DNA from: Colias croceus
Lineage: Eukaryota; Arthropoda; Insecta; Lepidoptera; Pieridae
Direction of reading: 5' to 3'
Length of the DNA: 64,000 bases
Assembly (NCBI RefSeq): GCF_905220415.1
Contig: NC_059568.1
Location: forward strand, 6,820,001 to 6,884,000
This document shows positions 49,038-62,495 of this stretch, piece by piece (the first letter of the stretch is position 1; each line of letters begins with the position of its first letter). The position numbers were made by a program, and so were the translations under genes. The notes beneath the pieces are model-generated. The model was not told the origin of the DNA and made no database searches. It saw nothing but the letters and a program-made list of their open reading frames with translations.

Positions 49038-49258
49038 TCTATACCAATTAAAATTGTATGTACCTACCTATAAAGTATGACCATAATATTATAATATAAA
49101 TACTGTTAAAAATATATGTCGTTATTATTTATAGACCATGATTTTTAGTTTTTTCTATTTTGAAAAATCCTGAATTTACAAACCAGAGTGGTCACTCGAC
49201 AGAAAGAGACAAATAACATGACTGACGTCATTGAATGTCATAGTTTCTTGTTTCAAGT

Positions 49259-49345
49259 TAATGGTCATAGTGCAATCTCCAGTGTATTAGAGGATATAAG
49301 CTTCTTGGTGCTGTCCAAGAAGCTTATATTTGGTGCTGTCATTTT
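49259..49345. repeat. Fragment of the CCAAGAAGCTTATAT foldback family
   Basis: TAGTGCAATCTCCAGTGTAT, then GCTTCTTGG and CCAAGAAGCTTATAT in inverted order. Related to 37601-37829 and to the inner arms of 47214-48053. Confidence 0.65.
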
Positions 49346-50902
49346 GAGTAATTTGGGTTTTGACCGTGTTTTGACGCTCGTTTGACTTCGTCGAATTTGT
49401 TGTGAAGTTTCATCTTAATATTACGAAGTTCTCTTTACCTATTTATTTTTTAAATATTTATTGGAAATAATTTAAATAACTATATGTAATAAATATTTCA
49501 TTAAATATGCAATCAAATGAAAGAGAACGCTATCCAATAACTGGAAAACAGAAGATAGGTAAACCCACCTTGATATAGAGAGTTGCCAAATAACTGGTAC
49601 TCAAAACATACAACTCCAGGCTTAGAAGATTTAATATTTTCAACGAAAGTTTATATTACTGTGATAAGTTTAGAAATAAGTTTTACGTATGTATGGTTTG
49701 GCGCATGCCGTGAATAAAAAAATCATTATAAATATCAAAAGGGTTTTTCATAATTTCGTAGTCGTTTTGATATTTCATACAAAATTTTCCATTTCAATAC
49801 TTAATGAAATTATTAATTTTCTCAACTTAATCTACTTCTCGTATTACTCTCATTGCCATTACCTAAAATTTAGATTGAAAATTGCTTCTTAAACTTGTAA
49901 AACACAGCACAATGTACTAAAAGATAGCTTATTACTCGGTATGGTGGTAGCCGGAATAAGGAGGAAATAGCATTAGTATGAATACTTATTACGACGTTAT
50001 ACTAGGTTTCATTTATTACATGTTTATTTGTATGATTTTTCCTTATTATTAGTTTATTATTTTCATAAAATGTTTTATCTCGTTTATTTGTACGCTGTGT
50101 TTATACGGCTGTGAGGGGGATCGATAGTAGCGGGTGACACATCCACAGATTTTGAATGACAAAGATCTGTGACAAAGATACATAGTATAGAAAAAAGTTT
50201 GTAAAGTGATGTCGAGGATACACTTCACATTAAATAAATATCGATTGTTTCAGTTGTAGCCATTTTAATAAATATAAATACCGTATCTGACTACAAGTTA
50301 AAAAGAGACTATTTTATAATTTCTATAGATATGGCAGCATAAATTTTAAATTATGTTGACATATTTTCTACCAAAATGATAGCTACAAATAGTCACTATT
50401 AGGAGACCAGTCTGTTTAAAGATCGCATATATTTTTTACGCAATCTAGAAGAGCACAATAATAAAAAAAATGAAAACCCTAAAAGAATCTTGTTTAACCC
50501 TTAATAGGGCAAAGGCCAATTGGTTACCACCTCAGTTTATTGACCATAAACCAAGGATCGTTTTATGCATGATTTCATAAAGTCATCTTTTGGAAGGTGT
50601 AAATAGCGTATAAACTTTTATTAGACCTGGCAATAACGTAACTGAAAAAGTTTACAAACTACAAACAATTAAAAAAAAAGTATCGAAAAAATTTGAAAAT
50701 TAGTTATAATTTTGTTCTAATAAGATTCCGGTAAGTGGTTTTGTGATATTTGGTAGCATTATTGAATATGTTTAGCTGCATGACTGTTATAGTAATTTTT
50801 GAAATGAAGTTTGTACTATTCAGAAAATCATTGTAAACTCGGTGGTAAAACTTATACCATTGCCTGGTTACACCGACATAATGTAGTGTTTGGTGGTTAT
50901 AT

Positions 50903-51720
50903 ATAGGTAAACCAGAATCTGATGGCAATTAGGGAAATCAAAATTTTGAGTGTGCAACCCTAGGGAAAATGGACTGAACGATCTTGATACTGGTTATTTT
51001 TTATTTTGTCCTCAATATCATTAGTCACATTACATAAGTGGACAATACTGTACTTAATAATGAGATATCCATTTAATATTATGTAGGTACATACTTACAT
51101 ATACAATTAGACATATTACTTGTATACAGGTAATACATATTATTATTTACACATACCTATATTTGTATATTCATTACCAGTATGCCATGATAATATAGAT
51201 CAAAACTGCTTATAATTATTTATAAAATAAAATAAAAATAAAATAAAACTATGTTTATTGTCGTAAGTATTAACAGAAACACACATTATAAAATTGACTT
51301 GGACAGCTTGGACTTGAAGAATAGCCGTATTGGAAACTCCTGTAATAAGTTTTCATAAAATTATATTCTAATCAACAAACAATATTATAGTTACCTACAT
51401 ATAATATTTTTTTAATTTAAAGTATCAAAACGGGTAAGTCCAATTTACCAATAAAATCTTCAAAATTGAAAATTGTGATGTGTTTGGCCCTTCTTCTTCG
51501 AATGTTTTTCTATACACATTATAAACTACACATATTGCTTGTGATCACAGCGGCTTTTTCGACATTTTCGAAGATTTTTTAGACAAAATCCTAAAAATTA
51601 TTCATCAACTGCAAAAAAGACAAATAATTTACAACCAATTTGATAGTTGTCAAATAAGTTGCCACATGAAAATCTTTTATTTCTTAAATATAAATATGCC
51701 ATCAGATTCTGGTAGACCTA
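50903..51720. mobile_element. TIR element nested in the piggyBac derivative
   Basis: Left end ATAGGTAAACCAGAATCTGA and right end (reversed) ATAGGTCTACCAGAATCTGA form imperfect inverted repeats of about 25 bp. Possible TA flanks. About 0.8 kb, AT-rich, no recognised gene. Confidence 0.65.
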
Positions 51721-51759
51721 TAGTTACCATTACCCTTCTCGCAATTGCTATTTCAGAAA

Positions 51760-51912
51760 ATGTCGAATACTAACATCAAGAAAAAGAAGCTTTCGGACAC
51801 TGCAATCGAGAGAATTTTAGAAGGAAATCTCTCCGATATTGAAAGCAGTGATGAAAGTATCTCGGAAGAACCACTTTGGGGCACTAACAAAATTGGTCAG
51901 ATAAGATTCTAA
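51760..51912 (+). pseudogene. piggyBac transposase N-terminal fragment
   Basis: 50 codons from ATG: KKKKLSDTAIERILEGNLSD, then IESSDESISEEPLWG. Short basic start, LxDxxIxxxL helix and acidic Ser/Asp/Glu stretch are the usual N-terminus of piggyBac transposases. It stops at 51910-51912, before any catalytic Asp. Confidence 0.7.
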
Positions 51913-51941
51913 GGCATAGCATACCAAAGTGCTAACTGTAA

Positions 51942-52265
51942 ATATATGCTCGGAGTCTAATAGATGGATTCACATGCAAAAAAAGAACAACAAGTATTAT
52001 TTTCAAGAATAAAAAAGGTGGGAATTTCGGAGTACCCGCTGAAATCAGACGCTCTTCTGTACCACACTACCCAGAAAAGCAGGAAAAATTTACTAGATGT
52101 CGAATATGTAGCACGAAAAGCATTCAAAAACGATTGAGAATTATTTGTAACATCTGCAAAGTAGCTTTATGTGCTACACCATGCTTCAAAAGCTTTCATA
52201 TTGCTCCAGAAGAAGGAGAAACTAGGGACTGTAGCAGCTCTAGCTCTTGTACCTTGACGGGCTAA
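51942..52265 (+). pseudogene. piggyBac transposase C-terminal cysteine-rich domain
   Basis: Open frame in another phase from the N-terminal piece. RRSSVPHYPEKQEKFTRC is followed by CRIC, ICNICKVALC and PCFKSFH, giving the C-x2-C, C-x2-C, C, C, H pattern of the zinc-binding tail that binds piggyBac ends. The catalytic DDD core, normally about 350-400 residues between the two pieces, is gone. Confidence 0.8.
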
Positions 52266-52967
52266 GGTCAAATAATTACCACCCAATTTTCGCGTACTTA
52301 TGATTATATATTCTTAGATTTTCTTGAATATGATTAAAATAGGTCCTAATATACGAATAAATAATAACACAAAAGCTGTTTTTTAATATTTTTTACCTCC
52401 GCCCTATTAAGGGTTAAATTTATGTGCATAATTACGTACATATTAGGGAAGAAAATGATAGATACATATTATAATTATTGTATTTTTATCTTTCTTTATT
52501 GTCTCCACTTTGTCAAGCACTAAGCCTGTCAAACTATTTTCTTTTACATCTTAAAATTATTGTTGTTATTTACAAATAACTCGCAAAAAATTCACCAACG
52601 GGCACTCAATATTTACATGTCTCTGGATATTTTTTAGTGTTTTTTCTGGTGGTTTTAAAGACCGATTACTTTAGTGGATTTCTGGTGGGCCACGAGGCTC
52701 CAATATGTGGGTTCGGAAAAAAAAAGTTGGCAACACTGTCATTTGGTTTGGAAATGTCAAACAAACAAAATAGTGTACCTACAGAATTGAATTGTGTGTA
52801 CCTATGTAATATGTATTATGTATCAAACACGGGTACGAATATACTTTATGTTTATTCGGTAAAGTAAAGTAGTTCGTTTATAACCATATTTATAAAAGTA
52901 ACCCATGTAGTCACAGTTGAGCCGTGGTCTCATGAAGTTGTAGCTGGTCGATATTATAGGAAGTGCA

Positions 52968-55900
52968 ATGAATTCAGTCTGTTACAACGGGGGCAATGAT
53001 AGACTTATCCATGAAGCAGATCAACTAATTTCTTACATAGAACGTGGATCATCAGTCGTTAAATTCTTTCCTCGGAAACGTCCCGAGCGCCGCACTTTAT
53101 TAGTGCGTCGCGAAACTCATCAAGTAATTTGGTGTAGAAATGGATCTACTCAAAGACATGCTTACGAAGGAGCTTTGGATATTCGAGACATCAAAGAAGT
53201 GAGACTGGGGAAATTATCGAAGGATTTTGATAGATGGCCTGAGGAAAGCAAAAGACTAGAAAGTTCCAAATGTTTTGCCATTTTTTATGGAACCGAGTTT
53301 AAATTGCGGTCGGCATCATTTGCAGGTAATTAAATTATATTTAACTTAATAATTGTTGAAACAGAAATATTAACATAAATCCTTATAAATCATAATCATA
53401 AATAGCTCCATTTGTTACAATAGCTTATAGCACAATGTTAAAACTAAAAATTTAATAAGATGTATCTTACATCAATTCATAAAAAGAAAACAAAACAGTG
53501 CATATTTAGCATTTCAAAATTAGCTACTGGAACAATAAGAACTCGGTGTGTAGGTATACTTGGCATGTTATGTAAATATCTAGTATTTTTATGACTGTGT
53601 TGGTGTGAACCGTTTCATATTTTGCATGGTCAAGGCTATGAATGCAACTGTTTGAGTTGCTCTTGATGTAAATACTGTTTTGAAATTTAAATTAGAATTT
53701 GTTTGAATTCATTTACATTTTAGCCCAGACCGACAAAGAAGTTGAGGCTTGGGTCAAAGGCATAAGGTTTCTAATAGAAGAGGCTGTGAATGCATCTTAT
53801 CCATTACAAATTGAGAGGTGGTTGAGGAAAGAATTTTATGCAATAGAGAACACTCAGGAAAAGTAAGTGAAATTTTGAATTTAACTGTATGTGTTGTTTG
53901 CATTACACATCCATTGTTTAATCCATTATTTTTAAACAGGATTACGTTGAAAGAAGTAAAGGCATTTTTACCAAAAATTAATTGTAAAATATCAACAAGT
54001 AAACTTAGGGATATATTCCAAGAAGTAGACACCAGCAAGAAAGGGGAGATTGGTTTTGATGATTTTTCTATTCTATACCACAAATTAATATTTGACGAGA
54101 ATGTGAGTTTCCATATTATGTTTTGTTTTTTCCTTTATAGTTTTTATATTTAATTTAGCTGAATGGCTTCAAAGCAATTTTTTTATATCACTATATTTTA
54201 TATAGCTGTTATATTTAATTAATAAGAATATCATAGCCTGTATTGCAGGGATGGATTGAATTGAAATCAGTTTACTATATTACACTATTTTTTCAGAGTA
54301 GAAATATAAAGTAATAAAAATGTTTAAGAATTTATTATCATTTAAACTTTTGATAATAAATCATTTCAATACAAACATAAAATTAAAATGAATGCAACCA
54401 CAACATTTTTAAAATTGTTTAGAATATCCACTATGAGTTAAGGTTTTATTTTGTAAGTCTGTGAAAAAAACCAAATAAAATGAAACATTGTGTATTTTTT
54501 TTTAAAAATTCATATTTATTGTAATATTCCAAATATCCATGCAACAATCCTTGACCTGCATACATGCGCAAATGTTTTACATCTTCAATGTGAACTGAGA
54601 CATACATGTCATTTTATAAATTGGTTATTATTATATGTATTATTTTTTTATGTGATGCTTCTGAAAAACTTGCTTATTGTAAACATACTAAAATTATATG
54701 AAATATTTGAATATTTGCATAGTGCAATCTAATAATACCGAAATCTTTTGCAGAATGTGCATGATATTTTTGACAAGCATTCATTATATTGTGCTAATGG
54801 CACTACAATAACACTCCACGAATTCCAAAGATTTCTGATTAAGGAGCAACATGATAGGTTGGGTGAAGACGAAGCATCAGCTTCACAGTTTATAAGAGAC
54901 TATCTACGTGATCCTCAAAGAGATATATATGAACCCTATTTCACACTTAACGAAGTAAGTGTAGAGTCAAACAGTTTTATTCACAGATATGCATAGTTCA
55001 CACAGCAGTTAGGTCGTCATTACAAATGCAAGTCATTTAAAAACATTTCAATTCATTGCTTCACTTTAAAAGTGCTTTGAAATATTATGTAATTCTAATA
55101 TAAAGTAAAACTATTTTTGTCACGTAAAGGGAGTAAAGTAAAACATTAATAAGATTTTTAATTGAAAATAATATTATGACATTATTTGTTAGTTTCTAAT
55201 ATTTTGGGAAGGTACAGTTTTAGGTCCAATTACCATCTTGTCTACTGGTTTAGCAAGTTTTGTTTTATTACAGTTTGTTGAAATGCTGTTTTCCAAACAA
55301 AACACGATATGGGACAGTAGACATGATTATGTGACTCAGGACATGACAAGACCTTTAGCTCACTATTGGATTTCTTCCTCACACAATACGTAAGTTTGTT
55401 CTGTTTTTACATTTATATTTAATATATATTCTCATAATAATAATTTTAATAATGGAATATTCTTCAGTTATCTCACAGGTGATCAGTTTTCAAGTGAATC
55501 ATCTATTGAAGCTTATGTTCGTTGTCTGAGGTCGGGTTGTCGTTGCATTGAGCTGGATTGCTGGGACGGGCCTGATGGAACACCATTCATTTATCACGGC
55601 CATACTTTAACAACTAAAATTCGATTTATGGATGTGTTGCGCACAATAAAAGAACACGCGTTCGTTACTTCCGACTATCCGCTAATTCTGTCAATAGAAG
55701 ATAACTGCTCTTTACCGCAACAAAGAAGAATGGCCAACGCGTTTCAAGATGTTTTCGGAGATATGCTGATCGTTCAGCCGTGTGAAAAGAATGAGACTTG
55801 CCTGCCGTCTCCTCATGATTTGCGTAAAAAGATCATATTGAAGCATAAGAAACTTCCAGAAGGAGCAGAGGAGAATTCGTTCGCATTTCGCCAAGAGGAA

Positions 55901-58900
55901 GGAAAGGATCTCGATCTCAGGAATACAATTAAAAATGGAATTCTGTTATTAGAGGATCCTGTCGATAAAGAGTGGAATCCGCACGCATTTGTATTGACTG
56001 AGAATAAGCTATATTATACAGAACATTATAGCACGCAAACTGAAACAGATATAGATAGTGACGGTGAACAAGAGGGGGACACGGCGAGCATACCTCCTGA
56101 TGAATTGCATTTTGGAGAGTGCTGGTTTCACGGGAAGTTGGCCGGTAATAGACAAGAAGCAGAGGATCTCCTTAGAGCTCACTCCCACTTGGGTGATGGA
56201 ACATTCCTTGTCAGGGAAAGCGTGACCTTCGTAGGGGATTATTGTCTATCATTTTGGCGTCAAGGGAAAGTCAACCATTGCCGTATTAAATTGAAGCAGG
56301 AGAGGGGCGTGACGAAATACTATTTGATCGATACAGTCTGCTTCGATAGCTTGTATAGCTTGATCACGCATTATAGACAGCATCCGTTGCGCAGTCAGGT
56401 ATGTTATGCTTCCTTTGTCGTTTCACTTTTGCACGCTTAATTTTATTATGTTGGGCTTCTTGAATAATTATGATAACATTTTCATTAATTAATAAATTAT
56501 CATTACATTTTTTTAAATATATTTTTATTTTTTAGGAATTTTTAATAACATTGAAAGAGCCTGTACCTCAGCCGAATAAGCATGAGGGCAAAGAGTGGTA
56601 TCACCCATACTGTACTCGCGCTCAAGCGGAGGAACTGCTGAGGAAGGCCAACATGGATGGAGCCTTTTTGGTGCGACCGAGCGAGAAGGAACAAGGCTCT
56701 TATGCTATTAGTTTCAGGTTTGTATCATATTAAATATAATTACATAGTGTGTCAAGCTAGTTCAGTTTAACTGAATGGATGAAGAATGCTTTTTTTGTCT
56801 TCAAAATCGAAAAATCCGAGCACTTTTTGGAATTTTCTTAAGCTTTAGAATATTAACATAAAGATGAATTTTGGTAAAGTTGGTCGACTTAGGAACTCAA
56901 ATTATAGGCAATATCCATCGTATTCAATGTCCGTCATCAATGACCATCTTACTTTTATAATTTCTTGAATTTTGCCTGTTTACTATTCCAAAACGCTATG
57001 AAAATTTATTCATTTCAGGTCTGAAAGGGAAATTAAACATTGTAGGATAAAACAGGAAGGTAGATTGTATACTATAGGGACGGTAAAGTATGAGAGCCTT
57101 GTTGAACTCATATCGTTTTATGAGAAACATCCTCTGTACAAGAAAATTAGATTGTGGTATCCCATCAGTGAAGAGGTCGTGAGAAGATTAATAACGGTAA
57201 GTTAAGATGTTTATAAAAAAAATTCTCTTTTTATAAAATAAATTTGTCTGTGTGTTTAAGCGCAAACCGTGCAATATATTTATGAATATTTAGCAAACAA
57301 GTTACTGTGTGTATTTTTTGTTAATTTTACACTATCCCTTTCAATTTCATGACTTTTTATTCAAAGTGCGTTTTTTTAACTTATCTAATTGTATTCAGGA
57401 ACCTGATGATAGCTCCGTTTATGGAACTCCAGGCTACATGGACCCGACATCGTTCACATCGAAGGTATAAATATTTTTTATTAGGTACCTACTTGAATAT
57501 TTTTCAATTGTGTCTTTTATTGTTTTTATGTATACTAACTCTCTTTTAATTAACACTATCATCAATTATTCCTTTAGTGACAAAACACAAAGGGTGTGAC
57601 GGCATTGCGTCGCATTTTTTGTGTCTGGTGAGAAGTTTACAAGTCGTAGTTTGAAGGTTTTTGCTATTCAGCTTAGTTCTTTAGAGGCCCTTTAAATAAT
57701 AGGCTGCGTTGGACGAGTACATGCAATCATGATAGTGTAAAGGGCTAAATGTCTGTGATCGGCAGTCATTCATAATCGCCGTATTTGCGGCAAGCATCGA
57801 CGATCATTAGTTGAGCCAACGCTGCCCATTGTGAAATGGGCCCATCAGATGTACGGCCTTATAAATAGAAACGACTTAATATTTGACATAAGCTTAGAAG
57901 CTTTAGAATAATTATTATGCTCTTTCAATACAGAATGCAAATCAAATTTTGGCATAAGCTAATCATATTTGCCTATTCTTATTTGCCTACATATAACCTA
58001 TAAACCGAGTGTAAAGATATTATTATTTATTTAAACTTTTCGTATTCAAAATTATAATTAAGGAAACTAAAGCATTGACATTAAACTAAGCTTAAACTAG
58101 AGGCCGTTTAAGTAGATAGTTTGAGAGTTAACCTATGCATAAGTTCTTTCGTGTTTTTTGCTATTTTGAGGCTATACTCTGTATTAAATTTTATACCATA
58201 CCGCGTTTATTTGTAAGGCTCATAGTATTTTTAGTGCCATAGAAGTCATGTGACGTAGTTATCTATGTTCTTTGCTACCCATGCCATAAATGCAGTTTTG
58301 AGTAAATAGTTCAGTAAATAAAAAATATTATGCCTAGCCTTTGATTAAATCTCATTTTTTTAAACCAAGAATGAATTTAATATTCGAAATGTTGATATTA
58401 CTTAAAAGAACTGAAAAAAAAACGCAAATTCAAAAGTAAATAATAAATAAAAAAATCCTTATATTGTACGAGAAACTTATACTTTGTATAAAATGGTTGT
58501 TTATGTTAAGAAATATGAATGGATTCGTGATTCTTATTTTTTTTGTAGACTTCAGAACGTTTAGACCTCCGTATCTCATAATCTGAATTATGCGTACCTA
58601 CTGTATGCATAAATATAAATTTTGCGTTTTTTTATTAGTAGGTACGTTGCAGCTCCAATAACTTTTTTGAATACCCGACAATATACAGTATTATTCCTGT
58701 GCCAATGAGATGCATATTGCATAATCAGTGTATAATACAGGTAACGGTGAAAGCTCTGTACGACTACAGAGCTAGGCAGGACGACGAGCTGTCGTTCTGC
58801 AAGCACGCGATAATCACGAACGTGGACAAGCCGGACGAGGGCTGGTGGCGCGGAGACTACGGAGGCAAGAGACACCATTGGTTCCCCGCCAACTACGTGC

Positions 58901-60738
58901 AAGAGATCGAAGTGCCGCACATGCCCAACATTGTGAGTTCTAACCACCCTCCCATACGGACATTCTCAATTCCTTGTGAAATTTTATGTTCTCTTAAAAC
59001 TTATCTAAATCCCAATAGCTCCCAATTCGAAAGAATAAGTAAGTAATTTTCATTTGTAGTGTTTTTCCTTCTTTTTTGTTAAACTTTGAATTGCTTTTTG
59101 GTTTTATTTCAACAGACGTTTTATTTTATTTCGCATTTCGCATATTCGTAGACGAAATTTTGTATGTTATTATAATTACCATTCTTGCACCACTAACTTT
59201 GTTATTTTTGTGTAGGCTTGTCTAGAGAACGAATCAGCAGCGTTGGGATCATTGCAGAAAGGTGTAGTTGATGTGTTGGGGGCGGTAGTGGAGCTAGTGG
59301 TGGGTGAGGAGAGTGGCTCGGCCCGCTGGATCGTGCGCATCCAGAGCCCATCCATGTGTGCGCCCTTTGACATGGCCGCTCCCACCAGGGAGAACGCCTT
59401 AGAGTGGCTCTCGGCCATCAAAGAAGCGGCCCACAGTGCGAGCGCAAGATCTCTGCAACACAGAAAAATGGAACGCACGTGGCGTATCGCCAAAGAAATG
59501 TCGGATCTCATCGTATATTGCCGCTCTGTCGCATTCAACCTGGAAAGAATACGCGCCAAAGGATTCATCTTCAACGAGATGTCGTCGTTCCCAGAGACGA
59601 AAGCCGAACGGCTCATGTGCCAACAGGATACGGCCTTTTTCATGAGATATCACGCTATCCAATTGAGCCGTATCTACCCAAAAGGACAAAGGATCGACTC
59701 CTCGAATTACAACCCGATATCTTTCTGGAACGCGGGCTCGCAAATGGTCGCGCTCAACTATCAGACTCCAGATAAACCGATGCAGATAAATATGGGGAAG
59801 TTTAAAGAAAACGGTGGATGCGGTTATATCTTGAAGCCAGAATTCATGTTCGACGAGCACTATAACCCATATGATAAGAAGTCCATCGAGCATAAATTGA
59901 AGTCGATAACTGTGAGACTGCGCGTGATAGGAGCGAGACACTTGTGTAAGATGGGTCGTGGCACTGCGAGTCCATTCGTTGAAGTAGAAATCATTGGAGC
60001 AGAATACGACAGCGGTGTGAAACTCGTCACGAAGACTGTTGGTGAGTTACTTACATACAACTACAGTATTAAAGGTCTTACTTGTAAAAACATGAAATAT
60101 TTTCATATTTTTTTTAAACTATGATTTTAAATTTTAACAATATATAAAAAGTTATTCAGTAGATTTAGATGATAACAACGGAAATTGGCGTCAAATTATA
60201 AATAGGAAGACTAGAGGTATAATAGTCTAAATTTAAACCATTTTTAACATGATTTCAATCTTTTGCAGCATTGTACGATGCAAAAATTTTGCAGTATCGA
60301 ATCTGTACATTACATCAATTGATTTAATCTTGATCCTTTGAAAAAAACATTTATCAGTCCTAGTTGAAAGCGACATTGTTATGACTTAATCCAGAAAAAC
60401 ATTTGAATTACACAAAGTGACATTGGCATTGTACTTCGAGTAGGTTAAAGAAAAAATATTATCGTTTATTTTGTTATGCAAAATTTTCAGCTGACAATGG
60501 AATAAATCCAATATGGAATGACATATGCGAGTTCGAGGTTCAGAATCCAGATTTAGCGCTGATAAGGTTCCTCGTTCAGGACGAAGATGTGTTCGGTGAC
60601 CCGAATTTTATAGGACAGGCCGTTTATCCGCTCAAATGTCTCCGTACGGGGTATCGCAGCGTCGTCCTTACTAATGGATATTCAGAAGAACTGGAGCTAT
60701 CCTCGCTCCTCATTCATATATCACTCTCCCCACATTAG
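52968..60738 (+). CDS. sl: Phospholipase C gamma (small wing orthologue)
   Basis: Twelve coding exons: 52968-53325, 53724-53862, 53940-54102, 54754-54954, 55274-55389, 55468-56398, 56536-56717, 57019-57196, 57399-57464, 58741-58932, 59216-60041 and 60491-60738 (stop TAG). They total 3,600 nt, 1,199 aa. The ATG follows an in-frame TAG at 52941. Domain order: N-terminal PH (1-140), EF-hand region (to about 300), catalytic X box (311-455) with His324 and His369 in SSSHNTYLTGDQ and FIYHGHTLTTK, split PH half, SH2 with FLVRES near 572, SH2 with FLVRPS near 680, SH3 (779-838, ALYDYRA), second PH half, Y box and C2. This layout is specific to PLC-gamma, which docks on phosphotyrosines of activated receptors and hydrolyses PIP2 to IP3 and DAG. 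Exon 57399-57464 encodes the linker EPDDSSVYGTPGYMDPTSF; Tyr769 sits where the activating Tyr783 of mammalian PLCG1 lies (alignment by eye). Confidence 0.97.
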
Positions 60739-62058
60739 AGTATTGTTAGTACCTAACTCAGACAAAAATAGTTTATCCTCAACTATCTCGATTATTTTTT
60801 ATGTAATGGCATCTTTTTTTTATGTATACAGTTGTTACAGCTATTTGCGGTTTCATGAGTTCTTTTAAGCAATATAGAAAGTGCTACTTATATGGATATG
60901 CAATCATGTTTATTTATCATGGCTGACTATGTTTATTATACTATTATTTTTAGTCCATGCAATATTTTAGTGTCGATAAATATTGTTATAAATTTGAATT
61001 CGGTAGCTAAATGTTTTTGAAAATATATCTATGTAGATTGATTATTATGTATGCATTGTGATGAATTGAGATATTATATATGTGGGGTATATAATGACTA
61101 TGTATTTTATGAAATATATTTATATTGGTATAAAAATATATGTATTCTTGATAGCGTGTAATTGACTACTAGTGATGAATCTATAAAAAGCCACAATATG
61201 TGACTATTGTACTGAAATATATTTATAGCCTAATATTATAATGAGCTATATTCATGAACATAACATAATTGGTCAGTCCATTCAGATAATGAAAATATTA
61301 TATTATTTCTTTAAAATTTAAATAATTCTATTTATAGCTGAATAGAGTATTCATATACATACATATAATATTTATATACATATACTTCCTATTTTCTATT
61401 TTTCTTCCATACGATTTAATTTTTTTTCTATAATTTTTTTCAATAAAATATTTTTTATATTTACCTATACATGAGTGTGCATTTATAATATATTTAACAA
61501 TCATTGCATTTAAAACTTACAAAGATGTATAGAATAAATGAATTTTATGAACTTATTATATTGGGTCATAATACCGATGCAATGCCTCTTATTTTTAATA
61601 CTTGAAGTATACTATGAAGATTTATTTAGCAGGATTTCTATAGTTGCGCATTAGTTAAAAACTTCAAATTTGCTTATGAAGATTTAACGATAATGCAAAA
61701 AATAAATTCTTTCTTCAATATTTAATGTAGATTAAAATTTTTCTTCTGCGTTCCTAACTGCATATCGAGGCTAAAACATTAGAAATTGCTATCAATTAAA
61801 TTTATTTTTACATCTCTTATTCATTTTTACATCATATTTTCATTCATACAAGTACAAATAAAAAAAATTGTCTACTGTTTTAAGATACCTACATTAAAGA
61901 AAAACAATATTTATAATTATTTTAATAGCACTATCTGATTATCACCAATAGGTACTTTCATACATTCGTTTTTATTGATATTACCAATGATTTTTTAAAC
62001 AAGAATTGGATGAATATTGAATGTATAAATGTTAAATGTTAAATTATATCCTTTTAAG

Positions 62059-62244
62059 TGCCCTTACACACTAGCGGTTAACCGCGGGGGCGGCTAACTG
62101 CGCGGTTAGCCGCTTTCCCATTTTAATATGCAACCGCATATGATTGTACGCACTAATCATAAAAGCGGTTGCATATTAAAATGGGAAAGCGGCTAACCGC
62201 GCGGTTAGCCGCCCCCGCGGTTAACCGCTAGTGCGTAAGGGCAC
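62059..62244. mobile_element. Palindromic PIF/Harbinger-like MITE
   Basis: A near-perfect 186-bp palindrome with ends GTGCCCTTACACACTAGCGG, flanked by TAA on each side. It is rich in GCGGTTAACCGC/CGCGGTTAGCCGC. The CACTAGCGG end motif is shared with 26927-27784. Confidence 0.8.
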
Positions 62245-62357
62245 TAATAGTGTCTAAAACGTATATGTAATCAAAATTCAATTATGAAAGTATTTTTAAA
62301 TGTTAATTGCAGTAAGTATACTATTATTAGGTGTCTAGTAATGTTAAAAAAAAATAA

Positions 62358-62495
62358 ATAATAAAATCATTTATTGAACAATTTGTGGGTTAGTTACAAA
62401 CATGTAACATTTGGACTCCAAACTAGGACAGCCTGTATTTTGGGGTCCACCTTCCTTAATGACACAATAATAACAGAACTATAGCATAATATTAA
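62358..62495 (-). mobile_element. LINE 3' tail
   Basis: Near-identical to 41890-42040 (TTGAACAATTTGTGGGTTA, CACCTTCCTTAATGACAC). Confidence 0.65.

Larger units (their letters stand above)
50498..52413 (+). mobile_element. piggyBac deletion derivative
   Basis: Exact TTAA at 50494-50497 and 52414-52417. Inverted ends CCCTTAATAGGGC and GCCCTATTAAGGG. Both are diagnostic of the piggyBac superfamily. It keeps the N-terminal and the cysteine-rich C-terminal coding pieces, has lost the catalytic core, and contains a nested TIR element (50903-51720). Confidence 0.9.
43694..52967. other. Intergenic region between PAN3 and PLC-gamma
   Basis: 43.7-44.1 kb holds the post-stop duplication and a dispersed repeat (GATCATCAGGCCAGGATCTG). 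44.1-47.2 kb is AT-rich with no exon seen. 47.2-48.1 kb is a foldback element, 48.2-49.0 kb holds THAP/P-element-like scraps, and 50.5-52.4 kb is a piggyBac derivative. Confidence 0.6.

Noticed and set aside
59176..59941. Two long minus-strand ORFs (155 and 180 codons)
   Set aside because: Antisense shadows of the 826-nt PLC-gamma exon 59216-60041.
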